From the NCBI GenBank assembly GCA_029945375.1, contig CM057057.1, positions 3,534,001-3,598,000 of the forward strand: 64,000 bases of DNA, given 5' to 3'. Numbering within the stretch: position 1 is the stretch's first letter; each line of letters starts with the position of its first letter. Shown piece after piece: positions 10,192 through 23,558 of the stretch. Under the pieces are notes generated by a model. It ran no database searches. It had not been told where the DNA came from and saw only the letters and a program-made list of their open reading frames with translations. Both the position numbers and the translations under genes were made by a program. Origin of the DNA: Agaricus subrufescens (taxonomy: Eukaryota; Basidiomycota; Agaricomycetes; Agaricales; Agaricaceae).

Positions 10192-11390
10192 ATGAAGCCT
10201 GATGGGGGTAACTGGGAAAAGGTCCTCTGGAAAGACCAAGGCTTCGAAGACAATTATATCGACCCTCAATTTTTTCTCGAATCCCTGAGGAAGAACCGTA
10301 AGTCAACAAATGTTTCTCCCCATTTTTAGCATCTGGGTGAAAATTAAAGTTATGCCTTAGCCAACTTCCAACCATACACCTACTCTTCCTTGGTATTGCT
10401 CACATGTGCGATCACTCAGCATGTATCTTCCATTTTCATGTTCTTGGGGATCTTTCTGCGTTTAAGGGCTGGAAAGCTCAACCCGCGTGGCCTACTGTGG
10501 TCTTCCATGGGCGCCTTTTGTGCTGGCTACATGTGCTGGTCCATTTTAAGTTCTCGGCAGTCTTCAAATTTTCGCGTTCAAAAAGTCAAATCAGAGCAAC
10601 GTAAGGTTCTCACCACCACTGGAACTAATTCCGTGCCGACATTCCTTGACAGATCTCAAGACATTAAAATCATCTATACTGGTGTTTCTAGCCCTTATGT
10701 CTCTGTCACCAGTTTTACGGACTCTCACCGCCGCCACATCCTCCGATTCGATTTGGGCACTATCCGCAGTCTTGTTCACCCTGAATATCCTTCTAGCGGA
10801 CTATAGTGTCATGCCAACGAATGAACGTGGTCAAGGACGGTAAGAAGCTCCAGGATGAATTTCCGTCTGTAAAAGCACTAATCACTTTTCGCTTGCGGTG
10901 CTTTACTCCAACTGGTAGCCTTTCGTCAGTGCTCTCCATGAATGCCGCTATATCCGGGTCCGTCGTACTGGCCTCCCGCTTGTCAACTGATATGGCCGTT
11001 TTTGCTTTGGCCATTTGCTCAGTCGTCACATTTGCCTTCTTCCCCTTGCTCCGCCGACTGATCCAAGTACGTTACACCAAAAAAAAAGAACGCACGTGTT
11101 TCTTGTAGAATTAACTTTCCGGCAGGGGACGTGCACACTCGCCTGGACTTTGTTGACATCACTACTCGGCGCCTTTGCGGTTTGGCTGGCCACATACATC
11201 TCAGATACGTTCACATACATTTGCATTTCTACTCTTATTGTGGTCACCTTTGTGGCACCTGCCATGCTCATGTGGGCACAAAAATTCAAAAAGTAAGTCA
11301 CTATTCTAGGGGCCCTGCCTGTCTATGTACTCACGTCATTTTAGTGAGATACGCGGCCCTTGGGACGTCGCTGTCCCCATTGTGAGCTAG
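10192..11390 (+). CDS. GPI2: GPI-GlcNAc transferase subunit PIG-C / Gpi2
   Basis: Exons 10192-10297, 10361-10600, 10653-10839, 10919-11066, 11126-11292 and 11345-11390; 297 residues, the same length as human PIG-C. WEKVLWKDQGFEDNYIDPQF, LMSLSPVLRTLTAATSSDSI and SMNAAISGSVVLASRL match the family, and the C-terminus NEIRGPWDVAVPIVS has the conserved I-x-G-P-W-D. At least six hydrophobic segments are visible. The protein belongs to the ER complex that adds GlcNAc to phosphatidylinositol, the first step of GPI anchor synthesis. The window also encodes GPI-anchored products (GH16, 154-aa protein), though no special link is implied. Confidence 0.95.
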
Positions 11391-11700
11391 TTGATAGTTG
11401 CCAATAATAACGGTCGGCGGGCATCGGATAATTGATAGAGTTCCATTTGGGCACATTGAAGCGATCAACATCGAAGAGACAGTAAATCGAGATACGTAAC
11501 ATCAAGATCGTAATTATTTGTACACAATTTCGAGTACTACAATTGTGCTAGGATATTTTGAATATGCAATTGTCAGAACTGTCTAAAAAGTTCTGACGCG
11601 TCGTGATGGTATTTAAGTTAATACATCATTCCTCCGTAAGTTTTCTAAAGTAAAAAAAAGAAGAAAGCAAAGAACGACAAAGCAAATAAGGTGCAAATTT
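11391..11700. other. Intergenic, between convergent GPI2 and bZIP genes
   Basis: No gene is supported; AT-rich 3' flanks of two convergent transcripts. Confidence 0.5.
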
Positions 11701-13174
11701 TCAGTATTCCGCATGTTGAGTAAGATCAAACTCGTCGTCGCTAGCTCGTCGTCGGTGGACGACGCCGATTCCACGGGCTTCAAGTACATCATGAGCGACA
11801 CGGGTTGCCGTCTCTGTAGATTTTTTGGTCCGAGTCCGCGTTCGCCTAAGAGCGCCGAAAGCTTGAGCCTTGATGACAGCGACTGTGCATGATAGTGCGG
11901 GTGCAGCTGGAGAAGGCGATCGAGAAGAGCGCAAAGCAATGCTTCTACGTGAGCGAAGGCGAGAACTGGAGTATGAAGCACAGTCACCGTCACTACTGCC
12001 GCGTTCATGCTGAGATTCATTGGCACTCCCTGGTCGAGTCAGAGGTAGCATAGGACGATCGGGCATTGACATCGGCTGTCGGCTTCCAATACGGTAGCGG
12101 ATCCCATCCGTACCAGAGGCGACCGAAAGGTCGGCTGTCCCACCATGTAGGGTCATTTCAGCGCCATGAGAATTACGACGGAAGTTGTCTTGTGTAAGCG
12201 CAGAGTCAGGGAAGGTGTACGGGTACGATGCAGAAGGTATGGATGTCGACGATGAAGAGGTAGGCGTTGAGGTCGGCGACAGAGACCGACTGTCCGCAAA
12301 ACGCTCGTTGTTGAATGTAAATGTGGCGGCCTCAAAATTACCTAGAGCAATTTTGGAATCGTCATTGGGAAAACGCGGGACATATGTCATCTAAGAAAGG
12401 GAGTCAACATATGAACATAGGTATTAAAAGGGGCAAGTTTGAAGATGATTATCCTCAACCATGCTCCAAGGAAGAGTGGAGCAACCGGTCTATAGACCCT
12501 GAAGTCAAATAAGATGGACTGACCTTTTCAACCCTTTGACCGAGGCAATGGGAAGGGTCAGCTGAAACATCACCCTCGTTAAAGGGTAAAGGATTAGAGA
12601 TCGCCGCAGAAAAGTCTTGCTGAGCAGTATATGACGGCTGTGAAGGTGTGTCCTCGGATGACCGGTAGGTCATACCGTCGAGAGCATAAGGGCTGAGCTG
12701 AGAATTTTGAATCTGGGGCGCGAGACTGTTGGGATGGGCATGGAGGGGAGAGAAGGATGGTGATGAAGAGATGTCGTCGGTATCAGGAGTTGGACCACCC
12801 CTGCGATTCTCCCAAAGATCACGCCAAAAGCGGTCTCGTTCTCTGCAGTGCTGTTGAAGACGAGTTACCTCTGCACGGGCTTCTACTAACTCGGTACGCG
12901 ATTCGCGCCATGAATCCTGGAGTTGCAAAACAACTGACTCGAGGCTGGTGACTATGAGGAGGATGTCAGCGAGTGGCGGAAAACGTAGAAGGCAGATGCC
13001 GGGACCTGTTTCTTCCAAGGTGGCTATATAATTAGCTCGGCGAGCACGGAACGCGGCCTGTGCGTCTGCGTTTTTCTTTTTGCGGAGGGCGATATCGGAG
13101 AGACGAGAGGCAGGATCGTCGGGGAGCGACTTGACATTGGCAGAGGAGGGGTCGGCGCGGGGAGACTTGGGCAT
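11701..13174 (-). CDS. bZIP transcription factor, 428 aa
   Basis: Exons 13174-13006, 12951-12524 and 12390-11701 on the minus strand. The basic region (residues 31-49, RKKKNADAQAAFRARRANY) has the bZIP pattern N-x7-R (Asn35, Arg43), followed by a leucine zipper ETVTSLESVVLQLQ. The rest is Ser/Pro-rich with an Arg/Ser stretch near the end (RLRSRRSIALRSSRSPSPA) that could be nuclear-targeting. This N-A-D-A-Q-A-A-F-R type is common in basidiomycete bZIP proteins. I chose the ATG at 13174 (MPKSPRAD); no earlier ATG in the same frame was found. The first donor is GTCCCG, weak but needed to join the basic region to the zipper. Target genes are unknown. Confidence 0.88.
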
Positions 13175-13649
13175 TGGGAAGGAATGTTGGAGCAGACGGG
13201 GCGGATGGCAATTTAAAGCGACGGAAAAGCCGGGCACGAGGAGAGGGTCCGCGGCCGTTGACAGGACGGAGAGGGTAACCGAGATAATGGACGATTTAGG
13301 TTTGGTCTGAAGGGATGCGGCGCCTTGACTGACAGAAGCAGCGTTGGGGCCTGAAAGGAACTTGGCCTACGGCAATTATCTCCATTCCTTCTTGCAATTT
13401 TCACTCAGATCCATCGGTCGGTCCACTCCGGCAAATATCTCTGGCTCCCTCCACTCTCTCAGATCTCCCCCAAAAATCTGGCAACGTGCTCCCGCCTTGC
13501 GGCCTCTTTCTCACCGCAATATCCGTGCAATCTTTTTACCACGGGCGAGGCTAGAACGCAAAAAAGTCATGTCGGATACTGGTTTGGTTCCAACTCCATG
13601 TTCGATCGCACACCACCCCCCCATCACTCAGAATGCCACCAAACCTTCA
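13175..13649. other. Intergenic, bZIP upstream region
   Basis: No gene is supported. It is the promoter and leader of the bZIP gene and the 3' flank of APC4, with GC-rich pyrimidine tracts. Confidence 0.5.
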
Positions 13650-16600
13650 TCATGCATCACCCCCATCCTCCATATCCTCCGCCTCACCTTCCATGTCGAA
13701 AGACTCCATTGATGTGCCCGTGTTGTCAAGGACACAGGCCACCCTTCTCCCCACCCTCCCATTAACCGCCATCGAGAAACCTTCACTCCTGCTGCTATCA
13801 ATGACCCGACGCTTCTCTAAGGTGCATAACGTTGCGGTTAACTACCATGTCCATCAGCCCAATATCCTCTAGATAATGAAGTGCGCCTAACTTCGCCTTT
13901 CCCCCAAAGATTCATTGCGGTATTCATCAAATCTTCGCGGAAGCTTTTTACGTATCTTGCGAGCTCGATTTCTTGATAGCCTACGTCGACATAATTGATC
14001 ATAGCTATGCATGCTGAGTCTGCAGCCACTGAGTGTGATTGAAGAAAGATGTGATGACCATCGAAGACACTCACATCCTGAGTTCTGAGACTGACAGATA
14101 AGTACAAGGTTCTCGTCATCGAAAAAGTCCACTTCCAGGATCTTCGCATGTCCTTGCTCTTCATCTCCTGGAAAAGAGCATTCAATGGCACCAACGGATA
14201 TTTCATTTGGTAAAACATCCCTCGTTTGGCCGAACCGCAGACGTGCCAGCAACACTGATACATGTAAAGATCGAAACCCTGATGATGTCGCGGAATAGAC
14301 CTACATAGAGTCTTATCATCTGAACTCACGCATGCGAGATGTTGAACCGCTTCGCCCTCCTTTCAGTTGGTCCGTAAATGGGATATGAACCGAGTCGTGC
14401 TTCCTTCCTTACCTTACTTGATGAAATCCGCTCCCGGATGTTCCGACTTGGTAAACCTCCGTATTCCGCAGTATCGACGTCAAGTGCTATTGAAAAATGT
14501 TCGGTTGTGACGCTAGCAGAGCGAGACGCGGCTGTGCCCGCATGGACGAAAATGCGCTGGCAACGACTTGCCAATTCTTGCACTAGAGTATCGAGATTTC
14601 GGTCCAGATGGTTGAGATCTCTGCGCGTTCCGTCCTTGAAATCCGATCAGCACTGCGTCCAAAGGGACATCAACTGCTTACTGCTTGCCAATCAAATTGT
14701 TTAGGATCCCCCGCCACGTTGTGGATCTGCTCCAAAACAAGTTTGAAGGGGCGCGTGTCCTCTACTGGAATCCCAAGGTCACGAGGAGTAAATTTGGGTA
14801 CGGGACCAATAAACCACTTGTCAATTGAGCTCACGACCAGCCCTGACATCAGGTATGCGTTAACTTCTAGGATGTCATGACGGAGGATAGGGTGTGATTC
14901 GTTTACTGAATTGGCGCTGTTGGCGATTTCTGTTGTGATGCTAAATGGGGTCGTTGCACGGAGTTTACGACATAACTTACCAAACCTGAGCCAGGAAATA
15001 AATTCTCGGAATCGGGTAAACTCTTTGCGCGCCATCACAGACAGCCAAGACGCGCACGTAACACCTCTCGTCGCAAAATCCAACACGCTTGAGATCTGAT
15101 CGAACGACAACTCGAAAGCACGATACTGGGGTCTGTGCATATTTAATATATTATCCATTTCGGTGGAGCGGGCTTACAATAAAGACCACCCTTGGATCTC
15201 TTCCAGAATTAGATGGAGGCGTTGTAATGCGGGTGCGAGTTGTTTTTCCGCACAATCCCGTAACTTTCCCAAGGATTCTGTCATAGATGTCTCCCATTTC
15301 TGAATATTCTGAGAAAATGGATTAAGAGTCGCTCGGTATGAGCAGTGGCATCCTCACCCGTTCACTTGTCTGTTCGCCGCTTCCAAGAAAATCCGCAAGA
15401 GGCTTAGAGGATCGTCCCGTCAAGAGCAAACACGTGAGGTCAAGTATTCCAGTGGGTTCTTCCTCTGTTTTACAGATTAGTAAAGATCTCCAAGTGGGAC
15501 GAAAGTTTGCGCAGCATACGGCCGTATTGTTCTTTCTGTCTTGCTTCTAGCGAGCGCAGCCAACGCGGTCCCCATTCGCGAGCGCCACTATTCATCTCAG
15601 AGCCAAACCAGATAGTCTTCATCTCTTTTACCACACGAATAGAATACCAGGTTAGATCCCGAGCGGCCGACGACAGCTGGGAGAGCTCTCTGCAAAATCG
15701 TTGCCTTAAGAGAGGAAGATCAACTTGAACGGCGCAAATAGTGGTGACATCACTACTTGCAGCAGCCTTCGCTACATTTAATCGAAGAATTGATGGTGAT
15801 AATGTCACTTTATACAAGGAACGCGCAATCATGCTTTTTCCGACCAGAATTCTGCCCAAAGGGAATGCACCGTCTTGATAACACCAAAGATTGCCATCGT
15901 CATCGGCCACAACAAGGAGGCTATCCCTGTTAGTAACATCTGGATCATCAGATACAGTTCTATCGCTAGCGGGCTTGTGCCCTGGAGGGCATATAGATGC
16001 AAGAAGTGGATCGGATACAAGTGTAGGCCAATCGCGTATGGCATCCGGTATCACATCTTTTTGGGCAACTCGTGGATGCGAACCTTGGAATGTGAAGATA
16101 TCGGCAGCCCTGATTCAATGATGAGTAAACCCTCGACGTTGCAAGTAGTTAGTCGACTGACGGGGGTCTGTCATGATCGTCGGGCAGGCTATCCAACAGA
16201 GGGAGGGTTTTTAGAATAGATAAGGAGGATCCTGTCTAAAGCAGCCTTAGAAAGGTCGGGGCGCGTCTAAAAGTCTCCTCACAATCAGACCACTCCTCTT
16301 GAAGATATCAGGGATCGACGTGCGTTGAATAGGTTGTTCATCTTTGAACCATCTAACTGATATTCCAGCAGCTTGTTTTCTATTTGATTGGGAATGCTTG
16401 CTACCAACGGGGAGACTGTAAAGTTTCTTCCCATCTTGTATGGAGTGTATAGATATATTCAACGGTTCGTAAAGAACAGCCACACTCTGACCTAATTTTT
16501 GGTTTTGATTGAAGATCATCGCGGATGAACATGTAGCGCACCATCTGGACTCCATGCCAAGTCAACGACGTGCGTGCTAGTTGCATCCTCCCCAACTTCA

Positions 16601-16773
16601 ACTTCCCAAATTTTAGTTCCTTGAGTCGTATTCCAGAGGCTGATGCGGTCCAATGATCCAAGCCTTGAGATAAGAAGTACTAAGTCCTTGTCTAGGCAGC
16701 ACGAAGTTGGCAGAATCCGACAAGGTGACGGCAATTGGAAGGTGGCAAGAGTATTGAACGCGGTTGTCGACAT
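13650..16773 (-). CDS. APC4: Anaphase-promoting complex subunit 4
   Basis: Thirteen exons, minus strand: 16773-16542, 16491-16283, 16235-16162, 16109-15520, 15464-15358, 15308-15178, 15132-14981, 14929-14682, 14634-14413, 14359-14305, 14254-14075, 14028-13892 and 13841-13650; 842 residues (human 808). The N-terminus has the APC4 WD40 propeller (SLWNTTQGTKIWE, VDLAWSPDG). The middle has the ANAPC4 helical domain (RELSQLSSAARDLTWYSIRV, REFISWLRF). The end is GFSMAVNGRVGRRVACVLD plus an acidic tail. It scaffolds the APC/C ubiquitin ligase. The intron 14304-14255 is chosen among alternatives, because shorter ones would be only 26-29 bp. Start codon is 123 bp from divergent DRS1. Confidence 0.92.
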
Positions 16774-16896
16774 TATAGCAGGTAAAATACATCAGAACTC
16801 CCATCAAATCTTCCGCGAATTCGACATCACGTGCCATATTTTTCCTCCTTGTCAAATCCTCTTATTCTGTTCTCTATTAATCGGGTTCTGTTACCG

Positions 16897-19493
16897 ATGG
16901 TCACGGACTATGTTATGACCATAGACTCGGAAGATGAAGGAGTGACAGACGGTGTTCCTAAAAATGCCCAGGAGGAAGCCAATCTCAACCCCGAATTTAT
17001 TTTCGATGTTGCTGGTGACCCATTCCTCGAAGTAACAAACCACGCTTTGGCCGAGGATCTGGTTAAGTCAGGCTCTAAGCCAGTACGTAGCTGGAAACTT
17101 CTTTTTGAAAATTGAAGCTCAATCCAACAAAGGTTCCTATCTCTGTAGATGATATTATTGCTCGGCGCAGGTCGATATCTAAGCGGAAAAAGTCTCAAAT
17201 TGAGGAAGACTCTGAAGAGGATTCCGAAAGTTCTGAAGATTCAGACAATGAAACTTCAGAGAGTGAAGAAGATGGACAGAATAGTGCAGACGAATCTATT
17301 CGAACAGAGTCTGAGGTAGACGAAGCTGAAAACGAAGCAAGAATTTCCGGGAGCGAGTCTGACGATGACCCACTCGCCACATCTGGAGATGATAGCGGGA
17401 TTGAAGAAGAAGTTAACTCGGAGAAAGTAGAGTCTTCAGAGGACGATGACGACTCTGAGTCCGAAACTCAAGCAGAGAAGGACCGCAAGGCTGCTTATTT
17501 CGACCAGGAAACACCCGCCTCAAAGAGTGTACACAGTTCCTTCTTGTCCATGAACCTCTCCCGACCTGTGATGAAAGCTCTTACAAATCTTGGGTTCAAC
17601 AAGCCGACACCAATTCAAGCTTCAACAATCCCTGTTGCTTTGTTGGGTAAAGATGTTGTAGGGAATGCTGTCACTGGCTCGGGAAAAACTGCTGCATTCA
17701 TGATACCTATGATCGAACGCCTTCTATTCCGGGAAAAAGGCAAAAAGGCCGCTGCAACTCGTTGTCTTGTCCTGGTACCCACTCGGGAACTTGCCGTGCA
17801 ATGTTATGAAGTTGGTACAAAGTTATCAATTCACACAGATATCCGCGTCTGCCTTGTTGTAGGTATGGTGTTATATTTCTCCCCCTTCCTTGTTGGAAGC
17901 TCACAGAGAATCTTCAGGCGGGTTATCCTTAAAAAGTCAGGAAGCGGCTCTATGGTCTCGACCCGACGTTGTCATCGCTACACCTGGCCGGCTTATTGAC
18001 CATATTCGCAACTCCGCTTCATTTTCTCTCGACGCTCTTGATATCCTGGTCATCGACGAAGCAGACAGAATTCTTTCAGAAGGGTTCTCTGATGAATTAA
18101 CGGAAATCATTAGATCCTGCCCCAAATCTCGCCAGACGATGCTTTTCTCGGCTACAATGACCGATTCGGTGGATGAGCTTGTTCGGGTGTCCCTCAATAA
18201 ACCAGCGCGCTTGTTTGTGGACCCTAAACGTACAACCGCGCGGGGCCTCGTACAAGAGTTCGTGCGTGTACGAGCAGGGAAGGAAGCCGAACGTTCGGCC
18301 ATGCTAGTAACTCTGTGTAAGCGAACTTTCAAGCGTCGGGTGATCGTTTTCCTCCGCAGCAAAAAACTGGCCCATCAGATGCGGATCGTTTTCAGTCTGT
18401 TGGGCATGAGATGCGAAGAACTGCATGGAGATCTGACCCAAGAGCAGGCATGTCGTACAACTTTTACATCTGTTGATGACATACGTGGGGCTGACCTGTA
18501 CCCGGAAGCGTTTAAGAGCACTTCAGCTCTTCCGTGATGATGCCGTTGACTTCCTCATGGCCACTGATCTAGCGGCTCGCGGTTTGGACATCAAAGGCGT
18601 CGAGACGGTCATCAATTATGACATGCCAACCCAGCTCGCCCAATATCTACATCGAGTGGGTCGGACTGCCCGTGCAGGGAGCAAAGGACGGTGGGTAACG
18701 GCTCTCAATCCATCATCACGGTCGAAATTCACTTACAAACGCACAGAGCCGTCACACTGGTCGGAGAGGCGGATCGTAAAATGCTGAGAGCCGCTATAAA
18801 GCACGCTGCCGCTGAGGACCAAGTCCGTCATCGTGTACTACCAACAGAGGTCCTGCAACAATGGTCAGATAAACTGGTTGATCTGAAGGACGAAATTTCT
18901 GATGTTCTGCGCGAAGAGAAGGAGGAAAAGCAGATACGTCGGGGGGAAATGGAACTAAAGAAGGGACAAAATATAATTGACCATCAAAATGAGATTTTTT
19001 CTCGTCCAGCTCGGACATGGTTCCAAACGGGCAAAGAGAAAAAAGTTGCTCAATGTATGCTGTCCATCACTCCCTTCTTATATCATTTCCATCTGACTTT
19101 TTGATTCTTAGCGATCAGCAAACACGAACACGAGCAAGGATCTAAATCATCACAACGCCCCAAACCAGCAAATATGCAAAAGGTAAGTTTCGGAGTCTTG
19201 AACCTATACCCCTACTGAAGCTCGAAAAGCACTCAACTACACGTAAGGCTAAGAGACGGAAGATAGCAATGGAAGAAGACAGGGAGTTAGGGGATGGTAA
19301 AGCCATCACCGCCGCCATCCGTTCCGCAAAAAAGGCATCTCGTCCCGCCAAGATTGGTATAGCTGATGCATCAAAACCCAAGCGCAAGAGTTCGTCAAAG
19401 AAAACCTCAAGGAGTCATTTTGATCGAGAAATTAAAGGGCTCCCGAAGGCTAAGCGAAGTACAAGGGCCAGTGCAGGGAAACGGAGGAAGTGA
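16897..19493 (+). CDS. DRS1: DEAD-box RNA helicase Drs1, 60S ribosome biogenesis
   Basis: Exons 16897-17082, 17133-17862, 17918-18447, 18509-18690, 18747-19054, 19112-19182 and 19248-19493; 750 residues. After [14 protein letters not shown] and a long acidic Ser/Glu/Asp region come the Q motif (GFNKPTPIQ), motif I AVTGSGKT, Ia [36 protein letters not shown] and [12 protein letters not shown], then a Lys/Arg-rich tail. All helicase residues are intact. The arrangement is that of nucleolar Drs1/DDX27, which acts in 27S pre-rRNA processing. The intron 18448-18508 only keeps the frame ([11 protein letters not shown]) if it uses a GC donor (GCATGT). Divergent from APC4. Confidence 0.95.
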
Positions 19494-19854
19494 TCATACG
19501 AGGTTACATACATACATCATCTTCTGCCTCAAGTTGTTGGTTGAAAATGGATAAGCTGCATCACTAGAGTATTATATTGCTTGGTGACTGTTTCAGATCC
19601 TACATGACTGGAGGGTAGCAAAGCGAGAATGGATTGTATGCGCAACAAAGGGGTATAGTCTAACAGAAAGCAAGGGACAAATGGCGCATGCCTGTGTGAA
19701 AGGTCCTAAATAATGCGAAAATGATATCATGGACTCTCCAGCATGAGGGCCGTCCAAGCATAGGCATAAGGATAAACGTAACACAAACAGAACAGGGTGC
19801 AAATAAAGGATAGCAGAAAACACTAATTGGACAGGGAAGGAGAAAAACATTTAT
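19494..19854. other. Intergenic, between convergent DRS1 and RasGEF genes
   Basis: No gene is supported; 3' flanks only. Confidence 0.5.
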
Positions 19855-22800
19855 TTACCAAAAGAAGAGTCTGCGCATGGCTTGCGCCTCCTGTTTAGGT
19901 AGCTGTTGGTTTGGTAAGAGACCATAGTCACCTACTTCAGGGTCTTTGAGACGGGCACGTTGAAGCTGAAAGACACGTGAACAATCAATTTAAATGTAAG
20001 GTCAAACTAAAACGCACCTCCAAACTCATAACATTTCGCTTGATAAAAAGGTCACGAATATGCCGCCGATCCACAAAGTGATAGTCCGTTGAACTAAGGC
20101 ATTGGTTCTGGCATTGCGTCGTGATAGAAACAAATCTTCCCATCATACTAAATTTAGCCCAATGGATCTTTGACGGGTCATCCTCCTTATGGTCTTTATT
20201 ATTCTCCTGGGCCTTGACCATATCGGCAATATGAACTTCCCTGTGGAACGGTGAGCAATGCGTTACAAAAAAAAGCCGATATCTTACATTGCAGGAATAC
20301 AAGATCCCTTGCTATTACGAAGGGCAAGTCGGTAGGCACGATGGGCACGTAACTGCTGCAAAAGCAGCTCCCAGGACTGTAGGTTCTTTGCTTGCTCAGG
20401 CGACTTGCTCTTGAATAGCTCCATTGTCTCATCACCTGGATAAGTCGCGCTGTTTATACCAGCCACAAAGGCGCGTAGTGCTGAATAGTTATTCAACGAC
20501 CTTAGCCGAGCGGCAATATCGACCATCTTCTCCATTTGTCGAGCGCGCTTGGCTGGTTTATCATGGCAGAGAATGAGAGATACAACCCTGTTAGGACGTA
20601 AGACTTTGATAGTAGGGTAGAAGCTATAATGACACACCAGTCTCCGATGTGATTGGCGATTGTATTGAAGGCCACGATAGGATCATCAGGCTTTTTTTGC
20701 TTCAGGAATACGAAATGCATCCAATCACGATTCTATGCACTTGTCAATCGAAAATACCTCTAAGACATGGAGCCACTACTCACCGTTATATTGAGGAAAT
20801 ATTTAGCCTCGACACGCGTAATTTCTTCCGCAATCTCTGATGGATCAATCGCCATGACTTCATTAGCTATTCGGAGAAGATCTCTCAGCTGCTGCTTGGT
20901 AGAAGTAGGATCCGATGGTTCTGATGAGCCATTGATTGCTAACCCTAAGCTCCTGACCAGGGGTAGGCTGGCCTTCCGATCCCTTGAGTGACTGTGTGTG
21001 GTACCTTGTATTTCAGGAGGATTTGATGACAACGTTAATGGAGAATCCGGTTTGTCGTTGTAGGGTTTGATATAATCTTCCTCATCCATCAAGCTTTCTC
21101 CGTCGCTTTCTTCATTCAGCTCTGGTTTGACTGCCCAGACCGCATCTTGGTCTTCAAGTACTGGGAGGATTTCAAGGAAAGGCAAAAGTTGTGAGCCATA
21201 ATGCAAGAGGTGTGTTTTTGTAAGGATAGAGCGTATCAGCGCATGGAGCGCGCTTGCGGTGCCCTTGACGGCAAAATCTGTCCGATAATCGGTGATCCAT
21301 ATTTCCAGAAGGTGGCAAATTCTAAGATGGCGTGTAGACCGTCAGGGATTGTAATGCATAGAAGTATTATGGCCCTACCTCATTTGTGCAAAACATGAAA
21401 ACATTGGATCGCCTGATGGTTCATCAAGCTGTCGCATTTTCTTCTGCATGGCTAGTAGAACACTGCGCGGCGTACAGAACCGGCGATAAGTGAGCAAGAA
21501 AGAAGAAATAAAACTAGGATCTGTAGCAACAGTCTTCGACACGAGAGCCAAATGATAGGATATAATTTTGCGTACCGTCCCCACTGACTGCGATGAACAG
21601 AAGTTTATCCAATAATGTATCAAGAGTGGCAAATTGGGCAGGTTTTCTGTCTGAAATGAATAAAAGTAGGAAAGAGTCACATAAACAACATACGATTTGT
21701 CCTTTTCTTTCACCGATAGCTGGTGGGGTATTTGCGGTACATGATTGGTTGTATCCTCCAGCTCGTTGCCAAACGCTGGTAGACCTGGCTGCTCGTCGTC
21801 ACTGGTAATCGTTCCTCCTGTCAGGGGAGCCAAGTCTGAGTGGTTTTCAGATGCCTGGCTACCCTCACCGTGAACATGAGCAGAAGTGTTTGAAAAGTTG
21901 GTGCCAATTGATAACCTCTCCGGCAGGTGGTGAGACTGAGAATGAGACTGATGATGAGAAGGCGAAACTAGCGGTAGTTGCTGAGCAATGGTTGGTGTCG
22001 CTGTACGTGACCCCTCCCATGGTGGTGAAGATGATACAAGGACATCCGGAGAAGCAGGATTAAGATAGGACTGATCCGGTAAATTGATTGTGTCAATAGC
22101 TCCTAAACTCACTTATTGAGTACGCGGGTCAATACGGTGAGGGAAAAGTAACGAACTCCGATGGCGAAAAACTGCCTTCAGCAACCAATCGAAAGAGCGC
22201 TTGAGCTTATCTCTGCCAGAATCAGATTGGACAGAGACTTCAACCAGACCAGCACGGTATTGCTGAAAGAGATTAGAAGCGTATTCTGGTTCTATTTGAG
22301 TTTCTAAATCTGCTTTACAGGCAAGCACGATCATAGGAAGTCTCATGGCATGATATGCACCTTTGAAGATTCAACATCACAGTCACCTTCTAGATGGTAG
22401 AATGGACTTACGAAGTAAATGTTCCAAGGGTACAAAAGAGGAACGATCCGCAGAATTGTAACATATCACTGCTCCATCGATAGATGGAACAGCCTGCGGC
22501 CACAAATGATCTCGAGGAATATGATTGTCGGTTGCGGCCACGTCAATTTCTATGACAGTCAAGGGACAGTCCGCAACTTTATCTCTCACAATTGTGCCCA
22601 AGCGGTAGGTATCTGAATCAGGTAGACCTCTGAGCGACTACCGACTGCCGTGGCTACTTAGAGACTTACACATGGGGACTGGGGTATCACCGAGAATCCT
22701 TTGTACTGTTGAGGGAAGTGCCTCTGAAAGGTTGTACCCCGAAAGGCCTCTGCGAATGGCTTGCGTTTTGCCGCAGCCTGGGGACCCAATCACGATGAGA

Positions 22801-23511
22801 GTCACATTTTCGTTCATTGCAGGAGGAGGGGCCTATGAATAGTTGGACTGCATAATACCAATGGAGCATATACGATTTACATACAGTAGAGAACTGGGTG
22901 TTGATAGCCATCCGTTGGGGTGGTTGTTGTGACTGGGCACTGTTACTCATGCTACGGGTGCGACCAGACCTTGCAGTAGTACTGCCAGATCGTCTGGAGA
23001 GTTGGTTCGGAGTAGGGACGGTTGGTTCAGTGAAGATGCTGATGGGATGGGGGACGGTAGGAAGATCGCAGGGAGACGTAGGTGTCCTAGCAGGGAGGGG
23101 GAGCTCGCCGCCGCGCACGGTGGGCTTGGAATGGTCTGAGCCCCTCAGTGATGGACGGCGAAAACGGTGGTCGCGATCGGGCAACGGATGGCGATCTACG
23201 TCTGGCTCTGCCTGCGGCTGCTTGTCGCGAACAGAGCTTACACTTGCGCCACGGTTGCGGGTGGACCGCAGGTCTGTATTAGACTCTCGACGGAAGGCAG
23301 AGGCCAAACCCGCGACAAAGCCTCTTGCCGGAGGCGGAGGGGGTTCTTTCTGGGGACGAGGGGTGGCGGTAACGAGGGAGTCGACAGACAGGGACTTGCG
23401 CAGGGCTTTGGGGGGGCTCTGGGCGGGCTGGATGTCATGGAAGGCGGCGGAGAAGGACTCGGGGTGGTGGATGTCGAGCGGGGGCAGCTGGGGCGGTTGG
23501 GGCATCTGCAT
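19855..23511 (-). CDS. Ras guanine-nucleotide exchange factor with N-terminal Ras-like P-loop domain, 1027 aa
   Basis: Twelve exons, minus strand: 23511-22885, 22832-22670, 22612-22412, 22360-22157, 22102-21694, 21646-21576, 21520-21379, 21321-20784, 20732-20638, 20587-20288, 20240-20018 and 19965-19855. Residues 1-209 are Pro/Ser/Arg-rich. Residues about 218-395 are Ras-like: P-loop GSPGCGKT (225-232) and CKAD (345-348) in the N/TKxD position, but no DxxG is evident where IEIDVAATDN stands. A Ser-rich linker follows, then the REM domain (from about 545; SSFLLTYRRFCTP) and the Cdc25/RasGEF domain (about 780-1000; DDPIVAFNTIANHIGDWV). The start is the first ATG; the frame is open farther upstream. 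The 54-bp intron 22156-22103 is a choice between options. It likely loads GTP on Ras and may be self-regulated. Confidence 0.88.
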
Positions 23512-23558
23512 GGACGGGACAGACACACGGCCGGCCACCCAACTCTGCTTGTCCCCCC

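Noticed and set aside
14305..14360. Alternative 26- or 29-bp introns in APC4
   Set aside because: They are shorter than any other intron here; a 50-bp alternative keeps phase and consensus.
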